A stretch of DNA of 64,000 nucleotides from CALKAL01 sp051846895 (GTDB taxonomy: Bacteria; Bacillota; Bacilli; Bacillales; Alkalibacillaceae): contig JBPYCQ010000014.1 of NCBI GenBank assembly GCA_051846895.1, forward strand, positions 3,885 through 67,884, read 5' to 3'. Positions within the stretch are counted from its first letter, which is position 1. Every line of letters starts with the position of its first letter. Below the pieces are notes generated by a model that had not been told where the DNA came from, made no database searches, and was given only the letters and a program-made list of their open reading frames with translations. A program made the position numbers and the translations under genes. Shown here in pieces: positions 17,869 to 26,733 of the stretch.

Positions 17869-18925
17869 AATTAACATATAAGTCATAATCCTGTTTCTCA
17901 CTCACATGTCCGATTATTTTAGCGTCGTATCGTGCATGGTCATTAATTCTTTCAACATATATCTCTGCTTCTTCTTGAGGCATAGAGATAAGTAGACCAC
18001 CAGATGTTATAGAATCAGCAAGAACGAGTTGATCATAAGAAGTTAGATGCTGACTGAAATGAACATCTTTTTTGACCCAATCTAGATTAGCTTTAGTTCC
18101 ACCTGGAATAGTACCTTTTTCAGCTAGTTCATATGTTCCTTGAATTATTGGGATTTGACTTAAATTAAGATGTAGCGTCTTATGGCTACCTTTTGCCATT
18201 TCAAGGGCGTGTCCTAGTAAACCGAACCCTGTCACATCTGTCACAGCAGATACTTTAAAATCTTTTAATAGTTGGGCAGCTCGTTTATTTAATTCACACA
18301 TCCAGAAAATGGCCTTATCGGATATTTTTTCGGTTGCTAAACCTTTCTTAATGGCCGTAGTAATAATTCCAATTCCAATAGGCTTCGTCAACACAAGTGC
18401 ATCGTGATTTTGGGCGCGATTGTTTGTATAAATTTTATCAGGATGAGCAACCCCTGTAACTGAAAGGCCAAATTTCGGTTCATCATCATCAATTGAATGG
18501 CCACCAATAATTGATCCACCTGCCTCATGGACTTTGTCTTCAGCACCTTGCAAAATTTTTGCTAAAGTATCTGCACCATACTTCTTAACAGAAAAGCCGA
18601 CTATGTTTAGCGCTGTAATGACTTTTCCACCCATCGCATAAACATCGCTTAACGCATTAGCGGCAGCGATTTGTCCAAACAAATAAGGATCATCGACAAT
18701 GGGAGTAAAATAATCGACCGTTTGAATTAAAGCTAAATCATCAGATATTTTATATACACCAGCATCATCTGAGCTATTTTGACTAAATAATACTTGTTCA
18801 TTATGTGGGTGTACTTTCACTTGACTCAACACTTGAGCCAATTCGCTAGGCGCGAGTTTGCAACCTCAGCCAGCTTTTGATGACAAAGATGTTAATTTAA
18901 TAATTTCATCTTTATTTCGACTCAT
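17867..18925 (-). CDS. selD: selenide, water dikinase SelD, itself a selenoprotein (UGA at 18866-18868 read as Sec)
   Basis: SelD makes selenophosphate from selenide and ATP, the selenium donor for Sec-tRNA synthesis. The reading frame runs from ATG 18925 through an in-frame TGA at codon 20 and gives 352 residues. The TGA falls at the catalytic position: the context reads Gly-Sec-Gly-Cys-Lys, where E. coli SelD has GCGCK. Downstream are ALIQTVDYFTPIVDDP, AANALSDVYAMGG and IGGHSIDD. GGAGG lies 7 bp before the chosen ATG, and a second ATG at 18928 is possible. A candidate SECIS hairpin follows the TGA. If UGA is treated only as stop, the first 20 codons are lost. Confidence 0.93.
18838..18860 (-). 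promoter_or_regulatory. candidate SECIS element of selD
   Basis: Downstream of the UGA on the minus strand, AACTCGC pairs with GCGAATT (one mismatch) around the 5-base loop GCCTA. The loop begins 15 nt after the UGA and opens with G, as bacterial SECIS loops usually do. The spacing is at the short edge of the range described for bacterial SECIS. This is a by-eye fold, unscored. Confidence 0.5.
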
Positions 18926-19061
18926 CATCTCACCTCCAAAGGCAATTATAGATATTATACAAAATATTAATCGTCGTTCATAAAAAAATGTATTATCCTT
19001 GAAAACAAATCGGTTATTTAATAGTCTTAATATAGATAAAATAATAGAGGAGGCTAACAAT

Positions 19062-19304
19062 ATGGACTACAAAGTATCAATTGAATTTTGTATGCAATGA
19101 AACTACGCACCAAAAGCTGCGAGTCTCGCAGAAGAATTATTTACCCATTATCGTCACCAAATTTCTGAAATGACATTAACACCTTCATCAGGAGGTAAAT
19201 TTGAAGTGACTGTTAATGGGAAAATCGTATATTCAAAGCTTGACACAGGTGTTTTTCCAAAACAAGAAGAAGTCATTAACATAATTGAATCTACTACCTT
19301 TTAA
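19062..19304 (+). CDS. SelW/Rdx-family selenoprotein (CxxU; UGA at 19098-19100 read as Sec)
   Basis: Read through one in-frame TGA at codon 13, this frame gives an 80-residue protein. It has the thioredoxin-like Rdx fold pattern of SelW: a strand, then Cys10-Met-Gln-Sec13 followed by NYAPKAASLAEELF, then PSSGGKFEVTVNGKIVYSK and a C-terminal GVFPKQEEV. Cys homologues have CxxC at the same place. The start has a strong AGAGGAGG site 8 bp upstream. The gene is divergent from selD and just ahead of selA. A perfect hairpin after the TGA fits a SECIS. The likely role is thiol redox chemistry; the substrate is unknown. ORF callers that stop at UGA miss it. Confidence 0.9.
19117..19131 (+). promoter_or_regulatory. 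candidate SECIS element of the SelW-like gene
   Basis: CTGCGA-GTC-TCGCAG is a perfect 6-bp hairpin whose 3-base loop opens with G. The loop starts 23 nt after the UGA, within the spacing seen for bacterial SECIS elements. It lies inside the coding sequence, as expected in bacteria. Confidence 0.65.
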
Positions 19305-19313
19305 ATCGTTGTT

Positions 19314-19341
19314 AAAGCATGCTTACTTAGAGCATGCTTTT
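19314..19341 (+). terminator. terminator after the SelW-like gene
   Basis: AAGCATGCT / AGCATGCTT 9-bp stem with a 7-base loop, followed by TT. It lies between the SelW-like gene and selA. Confidence 0.7.
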
Positions 19342-19370
19342 CATATGGTAATCAACATTAATTTTTATTT

Positions 19371-20789
19371 ATGAAAGTATGTGAGCATATGGGTAATGAA
19401 ATGTTACGTTTTATAAGACCGGTACATGAATTAATCCAGCATAAGAAATTAGTTGAGTTTAGTAGAGAAAACCAATTATCAAATACTTTAATTAAAACAT
19501 TTGTTGTTGAGGCAACAAATGCAGTTCGAAAAAATATTCAAAATGATCTACATGTTAATCATGAGGAAGAAGTTACAAATTTGATTATTAATCAAACAAT
19601 TGATTTAATTAGGCAATTTCTTTCCCCGCGTTTACAGAGAGTCATTAATGGTACAGGAACGATTCTACATACTAATTTAGGAAGAGCAAATATTCCTGAG
19701 TCTGCGATTAATCGTGTTGTAGAAGTTGCACGATACTACTCCACACTTGAATACAACTATAAAAAAGGCAAGCGGGGCTCAAGACATGATTTAGTTGAAC
19801 ATTACTTAACTAAATTAACAAATGCAGAATCAGCTTTAGTTGTTAATAATAACGCGGCGAGTGTGTATATGATTTTAAAAGCTTTTGCAAAGGCGAAGGA
19901 AGTGATTGTCTCCCGTGGAGAGCTCGTGGAAATAGGGGGTAGCTTCCGGGTTTCTTCAATCATGGACGAAAGTGATGCGATATTAAAAGAAGTAGGAACA
20001 ACAAACAAAACACACCTATATGATTATGAACAAGCTATTAATGAAGACACAAAAATGATTATGAAAGTACATCCGAGCAATTTTAAAATGATTGGCTTTA
20101 CTTCAACTGTTGATCGAAAACAATTAGTTGAGTTAGCTAAAACGAACAACCTCATATATTATGAAGACTTAGGAAGTGGGATGTTTGTAGATTTAAAGAA
20201 ATGGGGAATAGGCGATGAGCCACTCGTTAAAGATGTTGTAAAGAGTGGGGCAGATATAATTTCTTTTAGTGGAGATAAATTATTAGGTGGACCACAAGTT
20301 GGAATTATTGTTGGAAAGAAAAAATGGATTGACTATTTAAAACAGCATCAACTAGCTAGAGTGTTAAGAGTCGATAAAATGACTTATGCAGCTCTTGAAG
20401 AAACGTTAAAATTAACATTTACGGAATCGTTTAATAAAATACCAACTTTACAAGCAATTTTAACTCCATTTAAAAATGTGAAAAATAGTGTGGATTCATT
20501 TATTAAGCAGCTACCGACTTTTAATCAACTTAGTATAAGACCTATTCAGACACAATCAAACATCGGTGGAGGTACATTGCCAGAAGAAACGATTGACTCT
20601 TATGGACTACATTTAAGTGGTTCTTGTTCTGCGAATTTTATAAGTGAAGAATTAAGGAAGAAAACACCTCCGCTTGTTTGTAGAATTTCTGAGGATAAAG
20701 CAATAATTGATTTCAGGACAATTCATCCAGATGATCAGCCGATCATGATTGAACATTTTAAACATCTCGATCGTATATTGTCCAATTAA
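19371..20789 (+). CDS. selA: L-seryl-tRNA(Sec) selenium transferase SelA
   Basis: SelA is a PLP enzyme that converts Ser-tRNA-Sec to Sec-tRNA-Sec with selenophosphate. Family motifs are RVINGTGTILHTNLGRA, LEYNYKKGKRGSRHDLVEHYL, EDLGSGMFVDL, and SFSGDKLLGGPQVG with the PLP lysine (about K303). Length is 472 residues from the first ATG. ATGs at 19389 and 19401 would give 466 and 462 residues. None has a good ribosome site, so the start is uncertain. It completes the selA-B-C-D set within 6.2 kb. Confidence 0.94.
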   Translation: MKVCEHMGNEMLRFIRPVHELIQHKKLVEFSRENQLSNTLIKTFVVEATNAVRKNIQNDLHVNHEEEVTNLIINQTIDLIRQFLSPRLQRVINGTGTILHTNLGRANIPESAINRVVEVARYYSTLEYNYKKGKRGSRHDLVEHYLTKLTNAESALVVNNNAASVYMILKAFAKAKEVIVSRGELVEIGGSFRVSSIMDESDAILKEVGTTNKTHLYDYEQAINEDTKMIMKVHPSNFKMIGFTSTVDRKQLVELAKTNNLIYYEDLGSGMFVDLKKWGIGDEPLVKDVVKSGADIISFSGDKLLGGPQVGIIVGKKKWIDYLKQHQLARVLRVDKMTYAALEETLKLTFTESFNKIPTLQAILTPFKNVKNSVDSFIKQLPTFNQLSIRPIQTQSNIGGGTLPEETIDSYGLHLSGSCSANFISEELRKKTPPLVCRISEDKAIIDFRTIHPDDQPIMIEHFKHLDRILSN

Positions 20790-20938
20790 TAAAATAGTTT
20801 TTCAATCTTCAAAATACTTCTCAAACGTTTTACTTATTTACTATTTTCATATAAAATAGAGTAGTGCATAAATAGGTGATTTAATTACGTTACAAATTAA
20901 ATCATAGAACGAATCATCTTTAAGGGGGTAAAAAGATA

Positions 20939-23641
20939 GTGACGAACAATTCCTTTAATGCGAAAAAACAATTTGAGCTAAACGGAAAAACTTACAATTA
21001 CTATCACTTAAAAGTACTAGAAGAACAGGGCTATGGTAAAATATCAAAACTACCATTTTCTATTCGTGTGCTTTTAGAATCAGTTTTACGTCAACATGAT
21101 GGGCGTGTTATCCAAGATGAACACGTGACAAAACTGGCTAAGTGGGGTAAAGGTGAAACAGTAGATGTTCCTTTTAAACCATCACGTGTAATTTTACAAG
21201 ACTTCACAGGGGTTCCAGCTGTTGTTGACCTTGCTTCATTACGTAAAGCAATGGTTGATTTGGGTGGACGTCCTGAAGAAATTAATCCTGAAGTTCCAGT
21301 AGACTTAGTTATTGACCACTCAGTACAAGTTGATCGCTATGGAACACCGGATGCCTTAAGAGCGAACATGGAAATTGAATTTGAAAGAAACAAAGAGCGT
21401 TATGAATTCCTTCATTGGGCTCAAAAAGCATTTGATAACTATCGTGCGGTTCCACCAGCAACTGGTATCGTGCACCAAGTAAACTTAGAGTATATTGCTA
21501 ATGTTGTTCATGAAATTGAGAACGAAGATGGAACTTATGATGCATTTCCTGACACTTTAGTTGGTACTGACTCGCATACAACAATGATTAACGGTCTTGG
21601 GGTATTAGGATGGGGTGTCGGTGGTATTGAAGCAGAAGCAGGAATGCTTGGGCAACCTTCATATTTCCCTGCACCAGATGTCATCGGGGTTAAATTTACA
21701 GGAAGTTTACCTGAAGGAACAACTGCTACAGACCTAGCGTTAAAAGTGACTCAAGTTTTACGTGAGAAAAATGTAGTAGGTAAATTTGTCGAGTATTTTG
21801 GTCCAGGACTTACTGAAATGCCACTAGCAGACCGTGCGACAATTTCTAACATGGCACCTGAGTATGGTGCAACGTGTGGTTTCTTCCCAGTAGACGAAGA
21901 AGCTTTAGATTACTTGCGTCTAACTGGACGTTCAGAAGAACACGTACAATTAGTAAAAGAATATTTACAAAAGAATGACTTATTCTATACTCCTGATCAA
22001 GAAGATCCTGAGTTTACAGAATTAGTAGAAATTAATCTTTCAGAGCTTGAGCCAAGTTTATCTGGACCAAAACGCCCTCAAGATTTAATTGTTCTTTCTG
22101 AAATGAAAGAGTCATTTAACAAAGCGTTAACAGCTCCTCAAGGTAACCAAGGCTTTGGATTGTCTGAAGATGAGAAAAACAAAGAGGCTGTTGTTAAATT
22201 TAACAATGGTAAAGAAGTTACGATGAAGACAGGTGCAGTAGCTATCGCTGCTATTACATCTTGTACGAACACATCTAACCCATACGTTATGTTAGGTTCT
22301 GGACTACTCGCCAAAAATGCAGTAGAAAAGGGGTTAGAAGTACCTGAGTATGTTAAAACTTCATTAGCACCAGGTTCTAAAGTTGTAACACGTTATTTAG
22401 AAGACTCTGGTCTAATGGAATATTTAAATAAACTAGGATTTAACCTTGTTGGTTACGGTTGTACAACATGTATCGGTAACTCCGGTCCATTATTACCAGA
22501 AATTGAAGAAGCAATTGCTGAAAATGATTTAACAGTAGCGTCTGTGTTATCTGGTAACCGTAACTTTGAAGGACGTATTCATCCATTAGTTCGTGCTAAC
22601 TACTTAGCTTCACCACCGTTAGTAGTGGCGTACGCTTTAGCTGGTACAGTTGATATTGACTTACTCAACGAACCATTAGGTCAAGATAAAGACGGTAACG
22701 ATGTTTACTTCAAAGATATTTGGCCATCTGCTCAAGAAATTAAAGATGAAGTTAAGAAAGTTGTTACACCTGAAATATTCCGTAAAGAATATGAGCGTGT
22801 ATTCGATTCTAATGAAGCATGGAATAAAATCGAAACAACAGATGAACCGTTATATGAGTGGGATGAAGACTCAACTTATATTCAAAACCCACCTTTCTTT
22901 GAAGAAATGTCTAAAGATCCTAGAGAAATTAGCTCGATTAAGGGATTACGTGTCATTGGTAAGTTTGGCGATTCTGTCACAACAGACCATATTTCACCAG
23001 CTGGTGCTATTCCAAAAGATATGCCGGCAGGACAATATTTAATTGAAAAAGGTGTTACACCGCGCAACTTTAACTCATACGGTTCTCGTCGTGGTAACCA
23101 TGAAGTGATGATGCGTGGTACATTTGGTAACATCCGTATCCGTAACCAAATTGCTGAAGGTAGAGAAGGTGGCTATACAACATACTGGCCAACTGGAGAA
23201 GTAATGCCGATCTATGATGCAGCAATGAAATATAAAGAAGATGGTACTGGATTAATCGTCATCGCTGGTCAAGACTATGGGATGGGAAGTTCACGAGATT
23301 GGGCAGCAAAAGGTACTGATCTATTAGGAATTAAAACAGTTATCGCTGAAAGTTTCGAGCGTATTCACCGCTCAAACTTAGTTATGATGGGCGTTTTACC
23401 GCTTCAGTTTAAAGATGGCGACTCTGCTGAATCATTAGGTTTAACAGGTAGAGAAACTTTTGATGTTGAAATTAATGAAGGCGTTAAACCGCATGATCTA
23501 ATAAAAGTAACAGCTACTGATGAAGATGGTAATAAGAAAGAATTTGAAGCGATCGTTCGTTTCGATAGTGAAGTAGAATTAGATTACTATCGTCATGGTG
23601 GTATTTTACAAATGGTGTTACGTAACAAATTAAAAGCTTAA
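20939..23641 (+). CDS. acnA: aconitate hydratase
   Basis: Aconitase of the AcnA/CitB type isomerises citrate to isocitrate in the TCA cycle; Bacillus homologues also bind RNA when the cluster is lost. The 4Fe-4S ligands are visible: Cys442 in SCTNTSNP, and Cys508 and Cys511 in [11 protein letters not shown]. Length is 900 residues. The start is GTG, preceded by TAAGGGGGT. The C-terminal swivelling domain with [11 protein letters not shown] and [10 protein letters not shown] is present. It is citB in B. subtilis, where it precedes yneN and tlp as here. Confidence 0.97.
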   Translation: MTNNSFNAKKQFELNGKTYNYYHLKVLEEQGYGKISKLPFSIRVLLESVLRQHDGRVIQDEHVTKLAKWGKGETVDVPFKPSRVILQDFTGVPAVVDLASLRKAMVDLGGRPEEINPEVPVDLVIDHSVQVDRYGTPDALRANMEIEFERNKERYEFLHWAQKAFDNYRAVPPATGIVHQVNLEYIANVVHEIENEDGTYDAFPDTLVGTDSHTTMINGLGVLGWGVGGIEAEAGMLGQPSYFPAPDVIGVKFTGSLPEGTTATDLALKVTQVLREKNVVGKFVEYFGPGLTEMPLADRATISNMAPEYGATCGFFPVDEEALDYLRLTGRSEEHVQLVKEYLQKNDLFYTPDQEDPEFTELVEINLSELEPSLSGPKRPQDLIVLSEMKESFNKALTAPQGNQGFGLSEDEKNKEAVVKFNNGKEVTMKTGAVAIAAITSCTNTSNPYVMLGSGLLAKNAVEKGLEVPEYVKTSLAPGSKVVTRYLEDSGLMEYLNKLGFNLVGYGCTTCIGNSGPLLPEIEEAIAENDLTVASVLSGNRNFEGRIHPLVRANYLASPPLVVAYALAGTVDIDLLNEPLGQDKDGNDVYFKDIWPSAQEIKDEVKKVVTPEIFRKEYERVFDSNEAWNKIETTDEPLYEWDEDSTYIQNPPFFEEMSKDPREISSIKGLRVIGKFGDSVTTDHISPAGAIPKDMPAGQYLIEKGVTPRNFNSYGSRRGNHEVMMRGTFGNIRIRNQIAEGREGGYTTYWPTGEVMPIYDAAMKYKEDGTGLIVIAGQDYGMGSSRDWAAKGTDLLGIKTVIAESFERIHRSNLVMMGVLPLQFKDGDSAESLGLTGRETFDVEINEGVKPHDLIKVTATDEDGNKKEFEAIVRFDSEVELDYYRHGGILQMVLRNKLKA

Positions 23642-23657
23642 TTATAATCTCATTACT

Positions 23658-23687
23658 AAGCACATCGCATTTTGCGGTGTGCTTTTC
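23658..23687 (+). terminator. terminator after acnA
   Basis: AAGCACATCGC / GCGGTGTGCTT 11-bp stem with one G-U pair and loop ATTTT, followed by TT. Confidence 0.8.
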
Positions 23688-23857
23688 CTATTTTGATTAT
23701 AAATTTACTTCATCATTTTATTCTAATATGTATTTTCCAGAATAATACATAAAAAATAATAGTATTAACAAAAAAGTCATCATTTTTAATACTTTGCACA
23801 AAGTATTAAAATAAATATTTGATATGATAAGAGTGAACAGTAATTGAAGGTGATTAT

Positions 23858-24517
23858 ATGATTGATGTATTAAAAATAGGCCCTTTAAATATTTATATTC
23901 CATATTTACTATATATTCTAGTAATTGTATTGACGCTATTTTTAAGTTATTTAATTACAAGAAGACATTTAATATCTTTTAACAAAAAACCGTCTGATTT
24001 AGTGTTAGAGTATTGGATTCTTTTCATAGTTGTATGGAAATTAAGTTACTTTATATATCATCCCGGTGATGTCGTTCATTTAGTGCAATCGATAATCTTC
24101 TTTGATGGAGGAGAACTCGGCATTGTATTAGGTTTTTTATTAGTCGTGACCTACAGTTATTACATTAGCCGTAAACAGAATATTTTACTTGAATATCAAA
24201 CATTACTCATAATATTTTGTGCAATAGTATTTATCGGATTTGTGAGGCTTATATCATTTATTTATGTGCCTAATGTCATCATTTTAGTCGAAGGTATAGC
24301 ATACTTATTTATTGCTAGTCTCATTTTTAATAGTAGAAATATAAAAAACTTTGTTGCTCAATTAAAATATTTTAGATGGGCACTTATTGTATGGGTATTA
24401 TTCCGTATTGTACTAGATGAGATTCAAATATATTTTATATGGTTATTAGGCGTAATCATTATCGCAGTCGTGATTTTGTTTATTGAATGGAATGATTCTC
24501 GAAAGGAGATAGATTAA
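23858..24517 (+). CDS. polytopic membrane protein, possibly a degenerate Lgt relative
   Basis: A 219-residue protein with about seven membrane helices. The N-terminus (IGPLNIYIPYLLYIL) and the segment FFDGGELGIVLGFLL recall prolipoprotein diacylglyceryl transferase, where the equivalent loop carries HGG. The catalytic His is absent here, so Lgt activity is unlikely. Its stop codon is directly followed by the ATG of the membrane-anchored TlpA-type thioredoxin, so the two are translationally coupled and probably act together. The function is not known; a membrane scaffold or quinone/thiol electron-transfer role would be inference. Confidence 0.55.
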   Translation: MIDVLKIGPLNIYIPYLLYILVIVLTLFLSYLITRRHLISFNKKPSDLVLEYWILFIVVWKLSYFIYHPGDVVHLVQSIIFFDGGELGIVLGFLLVVTYSYYISRKQNILLEYQTLLIIFCAIVFIGFVRLISFIYVPNVIILVEGIAYLFIASLIFNSRNIKNFVAQLKYFRWALIVWVLFRIVLDEIQIYFIWLLGVIIIAVVILFIEWNDSRKEID

Positions 24518-25096
24518 ATGTTATTCAAACGACTTTTAGCACTAGGTGTCATATTAACTTTACTCGGAATTATTGTGTACAACGTTATTGCTGATAATCA
24601 AACAAGTGAGGAAGAAATGAATGGTCCATTATTTGTCGTGCCTGAAAATATGGATGTAGATATGACGGGTGTTGACGTAGGTGATTTAGCTAAAGATTTT
24701 CAATTAAGAGATTTAGATGGGAATTTGGTTCGGTTGAGTGACTTACGAGGTAAAAAAGTATTTTTAAATTTCTGGGCATCTTGGTGTGGACCATGTAAAG
24801 CAGAAATGCCACATATGCAGGACTTCTATGAGAAGTATAGTGACGAAGTAGAAATAATTGCCGTAAACGTTACAGGCTCTGAAGTAAATAGTAGTAATGT
24901 TAAAAAGTTTGTTGATGACTATGAATTAACGTTTCCAGTACTGCTAGATGATACGAATGAAGTGTCTGTTACTTATTTAGCTTTACAGCTACCGACGACT
25001 TACTTTATAAATAGTGATGGAATCATACAATTACAGAGGAAAATCGGCCCAATGACTTATGAGGAAATGGAGAAAAAGATGAAGCAACTCGATTAA
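24518..25096 (+). CDS. membrane-anchored TlpA/ResA-type thiol-disulfide oxidoreductase (YneN-like)
   Basis: A 192-residue thioredoxin-fold protein with an uncleaved N-terminal anchor (about 5-25) and the active site WCGPC (89-93) outside the membrane. LRDLDGNLVRLSDLRGKKVFLNFWASW precedes it, and the cis-Pro loop LQLPTTYFI follows, as in ResA, StoA and YneN. Its place after acnA matches yneN. The likely job is reduction of extracytoplasmic disulfides with electrons from CcdA. The ATG abuts the stop of the upstream membrane-protein gene. Confidence 0.88.
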   Translation: MLFKRLLALGVILTLLGIIVYNVIADNQTSEEEMNGPLFVVPENMDVDMTGVDVGDLAKDFQLRDLDGNLVRLSDLRGKKVFLNFWASWCGPCKAEMPHMQDFYEKYSDEVEIIAVNVTGSEVNSSNVKKFVDDYELTFPVLLDDTNEVSVTYLALQLPTTYFINSDGIIQLQRKIGPMTYEEMEKKMKQLD

Positions 25097-25147
25097 ATGT
25101 ATAATTTACCAACAGATTGGTCATCCTAGAACAAAAAGGAGACGATG

Positions 25148-25297
25148 ATGTTGCGTAAAAAAGACTATTTATCTTACAAAGCACTTATTGAAAGTGAAAA
25201 AGAGAAAATATTAAATAACCCAGAAGAACTAGAAAGAATTTATGAAAAACTAGATGAACGTTTTGAATTAAAAGATACTAATGAAAATCATGCATAA
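25148..25297 (+). CDS. FbpB-family small basic protein
   Basis: A 49-residue charged peptide opening MLRKKDYLSYKALIESEKEKIL and continuing NNPEELERIYEKLDERFELK. This resembles the FbpB family (Fur-regulated basic protein B), whose members assist an iron-sparing small RNA in Bacillus. The ribosome site AAAAAGGAGA precedes adjacent ATGs at 25145 and 25148. No Fur box was recognised upstream, so iron control is not shown here. Confidence 0.65.
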   Translation: MLRKKDYLSYKALIESEKEKILNNPEELERIYEKLDERFELKDTNENHA

Positions 25298-25347
25298 ATT
25301 ATTCTTGTCATCTCATAATAAAAATAAATGCATTTAAAGGAGATGAC

Positions 25348-25593
25348 ATGATGGATAGAAACCGTAATTTTGAAAATGAGCCAAAACCAGACGATCGCTC
25401 TGATAATGTTGAAAAGCTTCAACAAAATATTGAAAATACGATTGAAAATATGGAAGAAGCAGAAGAATCAATGAGTACTGCATCGGGAGAACAAAGACAA
25501 CAAATTCAGCAAAAAAATAAAAGAAGAGAAGAGTCTATTGAAGGCATGCGTGAAGAAATTAAAGATGAATATCATGATCAAAATAATCAGTAA
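25348..25593 (+). CDS. tlp: small acid-soluble spore protein Tlp
   Basis: An 81-residue, very hydrophilic protein. It carries PKPDDRSDNVEKLQQNIENT and IENMEEAEESMSTASGEQ, then KNKRREESIEGMREEIKDE. This matches Tlp, a minor spore protein made in the forespore under sigma-G. AAAGGAG lies 5 bp before the first of two ATG codons. The gene is further evidence of sporulation. A terminator follows. Confidence 0.93.
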   Translation: MMDRNRNFENEPKPDDRSDNVEKLQQNIENTIENMEEAEESMSTASGEQRQQIQQKNKRREESIEGMREEIKDEYHDQNNQ

Positions 25594-25609
25594 CAATAGT
25601 ATCAGATGG

Positions 25610-25627
25610 CCCTCAATTGAGGGTTTT
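25610..25627 (+). terminator. terminator after tlp
   Basis: CCCTCAATTGAGGG self-complementary stem followed by TTTTC. Confidence 0.7.
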
Positions 25628-25637
25628 CTTCTTTTAT

Positions 25638-25684
25638 TGAGTAATCACTTTACTTATACTTAAAGTGATTACTCATTTTTTATG
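25638..25684. terminator. second hairpin downstream of tlp
   Basis: Perfect 15-bp inverted repeat TGAGTAATCACTTTA / TAAAGTGATTACTCA with loop CTTATACT, followed by TTTTTTAT. It stands 15 bp beyond the tlp terminator. It could be a reinforcing terminator or the operator of the next gene. Confidence 0.6.
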
Positions 25685-25747
25685 GGAAGTTAAATAAATA
25701 ATTATGTTAAAATAATGACTATATAAAGCAGAGAGGATGGATACTTA

Positions 25748-26167
25748 ATGGTAGTTAATGAATCATTCGTTAAAGTACGATATCAAGAAACGGATCAAAT
25801 GGGTGTTGTCTATCATGCGAATTATTTAGTCTGGTTTGAGATTGGGAGAACAAACTTAATCGAACAGCTAGGGTTTAAATATGCTGATATGGAGAAAGTA
25901 GGAATTGTCTCACCTGTAGTTGACATAGAAGCTAAATATAAAAAACCTTTAAAATACGGACAAACGGCAATCGTAAAAACATCAATAGAACGTTATGATG
26001 GGTTCCGTGTCGTCTACTACTATGAAGTTTATAATGACGAAGGTGAACTTGCAGTGACTGGACGATCGACTCATGTATGCGTAAAAAAGGAAAACTTCAG
26101 ACCAATCTCCATCAAAAAGCAATTTCCTGACTGGCATGAAGCATATATGAAGGCTGTGGGAGAATAG
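25748..26167 (+). CDS. yneP: acyl-CoA thioesterase, YbgC/YneP type
   Basis: A single hot-dog fold enzyme of 139 residues. VRYQETDQMGVVYHANYLVWFEIGR carries the catalytic Asp and the Tyr-His-Ala-Asn motif of the 4-hydroxybenzoyl-CoA thioesterase group. It is expected to hydrolyse short or aromatic acyl-CoA; the real substrate is unknown. yneQ starts one base after its stop, and the tlp-yneP-yneQ order matches B. subtilis. Confidence 0.92.
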   Translation: MVVNESFVKVRYQETDQMGVVYHANYLVWFEIGRTNLIEQLGFKYADMEKVGIVSPVVDIEAKYKKPLKYGQTAIVKTSIERYDGFRVVYYYEVYNDEGELAVTGRSTHVCVKKENFRPISIKKQFPDWHEAYMKAVGE

Positions 26168-26168
26168 A

Positions 26169-26465
26169 ATGGCTTTTGGAATTAAACGTCAAGAATTAAA
26201 CGAATGGAAACAGGCAGTGGGCCGTGGTGAGATAGCTTTTTTAACACATTACTGGGTTGATGAGCGGTTCCCTCATATGAGGACAGTGACAAAGGTAGGG
26301 TGCAGCGATGTAAATAAGCTAATCCGTTGGGGAAAGAAATATGGTTTGAAACCGGAGTGGATTCATCGAAATGAAAAGTATCCTCACTTTGATTTAATTG
26401 GTTCTTTTCAGAAAGATATAATGAGAGCGGAAAACAAACTTGATCAATTGAATAGATTTACATAA
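26169..26465 (+). CDS. yneQ: YneQ family protein
   Basis: A 98-residue soluble protein of unknown function. Its notable text is RGEIAFLTHYWVDERFPHMRTVTKVGC and later WGKKYGLKPEWIHRNEKYPHFDLIG. It is tightly coupled to yneP, and the pairing is the main reason for the name. The many aromatic and His residues could suggest a nucleic-acid or metal-binding role, but nothing here shows it. Confidence 0.85.
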   Translation: MAFGIKRQELNEWKQAVGRGEIAFLTHYWVDERFPHMRTVTKVGCSDVNKLIRWGKKYGLKPEWIHRNEKYPHFDLIGSFQKDIMRAENKLDQLNRFT

Positions 26466-26497
26466 AGGCTCACTCTTGAAGAGATGAGCCTTTGTTT
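26464..26497. terminator. bidirectional terminator between yneQ and yidD
   Basis: AAAGGCTCA / TGAGCCTTT stem with a 12-base loop that can pair further (CTCTT with AAGAG), followed by TGTTTTTATT. It lies within the 3' end of yidD on the other strand. Confidence 0.8.
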
Positions 26498-26718
26498 TTA
26501 TTCTTCTTTTCAGGAACTGGGTCAAATCCACCTGGGTGAAAAGGATGGCATTTTAATATCCGTTTAACAGTTAAATAAAGGCCCTTAAAAAATCCAAACC
26601 GTTCAAAGGCTTCGATGCCGTATTGTGAGCATGTCGGTTGAAATCGACATGATGGTCCTTTTAAAGGTGAAATATATTTACGATATATTTTGATTAAAAA
26701 TATGAAAATATGTTTCAT
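26470..26718 (-). CDS. yidD: membrane protein insertion efficiency factor YidD
   Basis: An 82-residue protein of the YidD family, which helps YidC insert membrane proteins. It has the hallmark text [27 protein letters not shown], and [17 protein letters not shown] with its three conserved cysteines. An amphipathic N-terminus anchors it at the membrane. It lies 15 bp after folE2 on the same strand, probably co-transcribed. Confidence 0.95.
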   Translation of the reverse strand: MKHIFIFLIKIYRKYISPLKGPSCRFQPTCSQYGIEAFERFGFFKGLYLTVKRILKCHPFHPGGFDPVPEKKNKNKGSSLQE

Positions 26719-26733
26719 TACATAACCTACTTA

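Noticed and set aside
18869..19060. Separate 64-residue minus-strand gene ending at the TGA at 18866
   Set aside because: Its last 20 codons are the N-terminus of SelD read through the Sec codon. The upstream part lacks a start signal and overlaps the SelW-like gene leader.
22701..23042. 113-residue plus-strand frame inside acnA
   Set aside because: It is a shifted frame of a fully conserved aconitase gene and has no ribosome site.
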